From Diatrype stigma (Eukaryota > Ascomycota > Sordariomycetes > Xylariales > Diatrypaceae): a DNA stretch of 64,000 bases. Below the pieces are notes generated by a model. That model saw only the letters and a program-made list of their open reading frames with translations. It did no database searches and had not been told where the DNA came from. The position numbers and the translations under genes are program-made. Shown piece by piece: positions 60,449 to 64,000 of the stretch (position 1 is the stretch's first letter; each line of letters begins with the position of its first letter). The stretch lies in contig JAKJXP020000013.1 in assembly GCA_022225965.2 (NCBI GenBank), forward strand, positions 496,001-560,000. Direction: 5' to 3'.

Positions 60449-61579
60449 CTATTGGACCTTGCCCCTGGAATCGACCGGCCAGATCTCTTCGATTACGCCC
60501 TTGCGATGTGCATAATAGAAGTCGAAGAGGTTAATAGTTGGGTCAATGTGGCTCGGGATCATCTCTAGGCGATCACCCACCGCCAGCGCTGGCGTGGCGC
60601 CATCATCAGTCCAGCTCAGGGAGCCGTGTTCGTCGCCGAGCACACCATACTCATATCGGGAGTCCTTGCACTCGGCCAGGCCGCTGTCGGTGGTCAGCGA
60701 CTTGAGCCCAGCGTCAGTCGTCACGTAGCGCACGCCGTCGCGCTTGCCCTGGTCGCTCAGCACGGTAGATAGCACAGTCAGGCTGTTGGAGTAGAAGGAG
60801 CCCACGGCGTTCCGGTAGTCCGTGTCCATGAAAATGAACGAGCCTGGCTGCACCTCCGTCACCCCCAGCACCGTGACGCAGAACTCCGCTGTGCCCGTCC
60901 CGCCCGTCGTAACCACCTGAATGTCGTGGCCCGCGGCGCGCAGCGCCTCCGCCGTCCCTGTCAGCGTCCGCATCGACTCCAGGCACTGCTGCTTGCGGTC
61001 CGCGAAGTCGTGCAGGTGCTGCAGGTGGCCCTCGTACCCCTGCACGCCGATGAGCTTTAGGTGTTTCAGCTGGGCGACGTGCTTGGCGAGCGCGAGCGCC
61101 GGTTCGCCCGCCGCGACGCCTGCGCGGTGCAGGCCGACGTCTAGGTCGATGAGCACCGATATCGGCTTGTCGGCGAACTCCGAGCCTTCGTTCGCGAGCG
61201 CATCGTCGATGGCCGTGGCACCGACGGCGCTGTCCACGACGATGCGGATCTTCGGGTGCTGCTTGAGCAGGGCGACCAAACGCTTGACCTTCACGGGGCC
61301 AATGACCTCGCACGTGATGAGCAGGTCGTCGAAGCCGGCGGCGGCGATGACCTCGGCCTCGCTGAGCTTGGCGACGCAGCCGCCCGTGGCACCGGCAGCG
61401 GCGAGTTTCTTGGCGAGGGTGGCGCTCTTGGTGGTCTTCAGGTGCGGGCGGATGCGCACGCCGGTGGGCAGCAGGCGGCCCATCAACTTCTTGATGTTGG
61501 CCTCCATGAGGTCGAGGTCGACAATCATGGAAGGGGTGTCGAGGCTGTCCAGCCCATCTCCGACCTGGGGGGAATACAT
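60449..61579 (-). CDS. D-threonine aldolase/D-serine dehydratase-like PLP enzyme
   Basis: Alanine-racemase-fold (fold type III) enzyme that cleaves or dehydrates D-amino acids using pyridoxal phosphate and a metal. Single exon, 376 residues from the start at 61579, normal for the family; an upstream in-frame ATG at 61717 adds 46 residues without family features. N-terminal LDTPSMIVDLD is followed by RIRPHLKTTKS, where K48 by analogy binds PLP. Then come IRIVVDSAVG, LIDLDVGLHRAG, IGVQGYEGHLQH and VVTTGGTGTAEF. Near the end SHIDPT gives the metal-binding His-x-Asp pair reported for D-threonine aldolases, whereas D-serine dehydratases have His-x-Cys. This favours aldolase activity toward D-3-hydroxy amino acids; it is inference. 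Confidence 0.88.
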   Translation of the reverse strand: MYSPQVGDGLDSLDTPSMIVDLDLMEANIKKLMGRLLPTGVRIRPHLKTTKSATLAKKLAAAGATGGCVAKLSEAEVIAAAGFDDLLITCEVIGPVKVKRLVALLKQHPKIRIVVDSAVGATAIDDALANEGSEFADKPISVLIDLDVGLHRAGVAAGEPALALAKHVAQLKHLKLIGVQGYEGHLQHLHDFADRKQQCLESMRTLTGTAEALRAAGHDIQVVTTGGTGTAEFCVTVLGVTEVQPGSFIFMDTDYRNAVGSFYSNSLTVLSTVLSDQGKRDGVRYVTTDAGLKSLTTDSGLAECKDSRYEYGVLGDEHGSLSWTDDGATPALAVGDRLEMIPSHIDPTINLFDFYYAHRKGVIEEIWPVDSRGKVQ

Positions 61580-62510
61580 CGTGCGGAGATAAGGTAGGCG
61601 AGGAGGCACGAATTTGTTGATGGTGATGCCGATGCTGATGCTGGACCTTCTGGAAACGTGCGTATCTTGTCTGGGCCCTGGCTGGCTGGATGTGGTTTTC
61701 TTAGGTGAGATACACAAGTTCGATGTTGCCTTCCAGTTATTGGTACGATACTTAGTAACTGAGGTACGATAGTGTCATGGTGATAGGAGGCGACAACGGA
61801 GGTGCGCGGGGTCCCCTCGTTGTAACGTAGTACCTTATAGTGGAGTTCTAACTTCAAGGTTCTACTCCGGACAGTTCCGGAGAGGCAATGGCAAGGGGCA
61901 GTTGGTGATGGAGCAATGGAGCAATGGAGCAATGGGGCAATGGGGCAATGGAGCAAGGACGAAAGTGATACAAATCCTCATCCCTGCTCCTCTAAATCGA
62001 TCGCCAAGTGTGACTATCGTCGTAGCGCCACTCTAAATAGAGTTTTTGATGTCGTTCCCGATGTAACCACGATTCTCCTGCATGTGACTTTTTATCTCGT
62101 AAATCATTTGAGTATTGATATGTCTTGAATCGTACTTATGCAACCCATCGTTTGGGTCGCAAATGTGTAAGTACCGTATTATCCCCTGAGATCACCAGCC
62201 ATGCGGTCCCGCTGTGCCGGTATTGAAAGCACTCCATAACTGATCCCTGTAAGGCTTAGTTCTGGGAGCACTTATTAACTTCAGATACTCCCACCAGTCG
62301 GTGACTAGGTATCTACCGGGTTGAAGATAGCTTTAGCTTTAGTAGAAAGGTCCACCCAACAGTTCAGGCCGTCACCGGATATAGATAGGTAATATCATTA
62401 TATTGTATGTACATGTGGTGAGAGCCTTCTAAGATCTAAGAAAACGCCATCTATACTGAGAACAAGACCCTTGGACCTTGGTGTTCCTATGACCCCGACT
62501 TCATCGAGTT
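61580..62510. other. Promoter region of the PLP enzyme and 3' flank of the monooxygenase
   Basis: About 930 bases with no gene. It contains the minisatellite at 61911-61955. Confidence 0.5.
61911..61955 (+). repeat. 9-base minisatellite GAGCAATGG
   Basis: About five head-to-tail copies of GAGCAATGG, two of them with GGGCAATGG. It lies about 330 bases upstream of the PLP enzyme's start, outside coding sequence. Confidence 0.8.
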
Positions 62511-63878
62511 TCATGGCGGAGAAACCCCATTTCTGAGCCATGGCAATTTGCCCTTCCGTACGGGGGCAGGCACATAATCGAGAACCTGTCCACCTCTGAT
62601 AAGCCCACAGAACTGCTCAAACTTGTGTGTTCCATCTAGCCAGGGGAAGATGAATCGATCCAAGACCCAAGCTCGCCAGGAATACCAAGTAACTTGGCGT
62701 GTTGCGTCTAGGCCGTTTTGAAATAAAGCCTGGGTCTCTCCCTCCCGGGCGCGTTGGTACCGGGCGAACGTCTCCTCCAGCACCTCTGTTGTTGGGTTTG
62801 GATTGGACTGCAGGGTCTTCCGCAATTCGTTCGCGAGGAACGCTGCTGAATGCATCCCGCTGTTGAACCCTTGTCCGGTGATCGACGTCATCTTGTGTGC
62901 CGAATCTCCAACTAGAGCGATCCTCTCGTGATACCATTTCTCCGCAAAGCCCTCCTCCTGGTTGACAAGCCGGGCCGTGGTCTTGTCCGTCACTGCCCAC
63001 ACTTCCTTGAACTTCACAGTGGGCGTGACAAAGTCTTCGGCGAATTCCACTGCTACCTGCTCCATCTCTTCGGCGCTATAGCTTCTCTTCTCCGTGGTTG
63101 GGCGGTCAAGCGTCTTGAGAAGCGCATAAAACATCCTGTCGCCCATGCAGGAAAGCTGTATCACCCTGCCAGGCCCTCGTGTTTCGTAGAACATCCCGAC
63201 TTCACATCCATCGATGGCAGGTGCGTTGCCATATATTCCGTAGAAGGTCGCGGTCATTGGGTGTTTCCCAGTCGAGGTATTAGAGAGTCTTTGTATCGCT
63301 TCTCTCGTCTTGCTGTGAACACCGTCGGTCCCTACCACAATGGAGCCTTCTTCGACTGTGCCATCTTTGAGGTGTACTCGCACGCCCTCTGCATTTGTCT
63401 CCATGTCGACAATTCGTGCGTTAGTCTTGACGCGATCCTCGTGGTTCGGCAGACCTTCATAGAGAACCCGGATCAGGTCGCCCCGGGAGGTTCCGAATGT
63501 TGGATACCCAAAACTACCGAATTTCTCTGTCAGAACATGCCCCCTCCGTCACGGAATCACATAATGCCCTGGAAAGTCTTACCGTTTTTCCATAAGCCCC
63601 ATCACAGGGCTGAGCCGAATAACCTGGCCATTCTGAAGTAGATCCGTCTTGTTATCGAAGTCCCCGGAAATTTTCTTCATCTCGTCCAGCAGCCCGAGCT
63701 GGTCGAGAAGTCGTACAGAATGTGGCCATATTATAATGCCAGCCCCGGCATTGGTTGAAATGCTGTGGTATTGTTCAAGCACAACGAAGTCGATGTTCGC
63801 CTTCGAAAGGGCACCGGCCAAATATAAGCCAACCGGGCCAGCACCAACTATAATCACACGGAAGGGTCGTTCGCTCAT
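62511..63878 (-). CDS. FAD-dependent monooxygenase, PaxM/salicylate hydroxylase-like
   Basis: Class A flavoprotein that uses NAD(P)H and oxygen to hydroxylate or epoxidise a substrate. Exons 63878-63583 and 63513-62511 join in frame to 432 residues; acceptor GGTAG gives EKRFGYPTFGTSRGDLI, quoted as KRFGYPTFGTSRGDL. Motifs: VIIVGAGPVGLYLAG (GxGxxG, FAD ADP part), the arginine region TSRGDLIRVL, VVGTDGVHSKTRE (DG motif) and ALVGDSAHKMTSITGQG (GD motif). The H-K-M-T after GDS is typical of PaxM-type fungal monooxygenases of indole-diterpene and meroterpenoid pathways, although many family members have other roles. Another ATG lies four codons upstream (63890). It is the last gene in the window, so partners may lie beyond the edge. 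Confidence 0.9.
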
Positions 63879-64000
63879 TTTGTGTTTCAAGCATGGAAGA
63901 TACGCAAGTTAGGATGTGGTTTCGTTCTCAGACAGGAGAGGCAGAAAGTGCCCTATATATCACCAGCTCGGAGACAGGCATTACCTGGTAGTCTCATCTA

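Noticed and set aside
60714..61592. Frames of 199 (minus) and 223 (plus) residues over the PLP enzyme
   Set aside because: Low-complexity Arg/Ala/Gly or Ser-rich shadows of the D-threonine-aldolase-like gene.
62511..63583. Apparent one-base frameshift between the monooxygenase exons
   Set aside because: Disappears when the acceptor GGTAG at 63514-63516 is used instead of the upstream CAG; both exons then join in frame.

Overview
The window looks like nuclear DNA of a filamentous ascomycete (Pezizomycotina). The genes have short GT-AG introns of about 45-80 bases, fungal-specific families recur, and a block of about 29.5 kb (roughly 2.4-31.9 kb) has the marks of repeat-induced point mutation (RIP): very AT-rich, CpA and TpG nearly all turned into TpA, stop codons in every frame. 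The exact species cannot be read from the sequence.

Layout. 1-2.4 kb: one intact hypothetical gene with a possible PD-(D/E)XK nuclease fold. 3.0-24.2 kb: two dead copies of one large Ty3/gypsy retrotransposon family, one nested inside the other in opposite orientation. The outer copy (minus strand) spans 3025-24194 with TTAAT target duplications. The inner copy (plus strand) spans 8319-18907, sits inside the outer copy's reverse transcriptase and has TTAAG target duplications. All four LTRs are 260 bases. 24.2-31.3 kb: a third dead element, a chromodomain-bearing gypsy element of another family with its own LTR pair. 31.3-32.0 kb: AT-rich remnant.

32-64 kb is ordinary gene DNA with eleven recognisable genes: an anion:cation-symporter-type MFS carrier; a Gfo/Idh/MocA (inositol-dehydrogenase-like) oxidoreductase; a cytochrome P450, a Zn-cluster-type regulator and an NADPH-P450 reductase side by side; a second fungal regulator without a visible DNA-binding domain; a myo-inositol-type sugar transporter; a LovD/beta-lactamase-like serine hydrolase or acyltransferase; a monocarboxylate-transporter-like MFS protein; a D-threonine aldolase/D-serine dehydratase-like PLP enzyme; and a PaxM-like FAD monooxygenase at the right edge.

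How they may work together (inference). P450, regulator and reductase form a compact module: P450 and regulator are divergent across a shared 725-base promoter, regulator and reductase converge. This would supply a P450 with its own electron donor and control. The dehydrogenase and the inositol-type transporter would fit cyclitol or sugar use; the transporter promoter and the first MFS promoter each carry a cluster of CreA-type sites. No polyketide synthase, NRPS or terpene cyclase is present, so the region reads as a catabolic/detoxification accessory region beside a transposon island, or as the flank of a metabolite cluster continuing to the right. CDS spans below run from start to stop and include introns.
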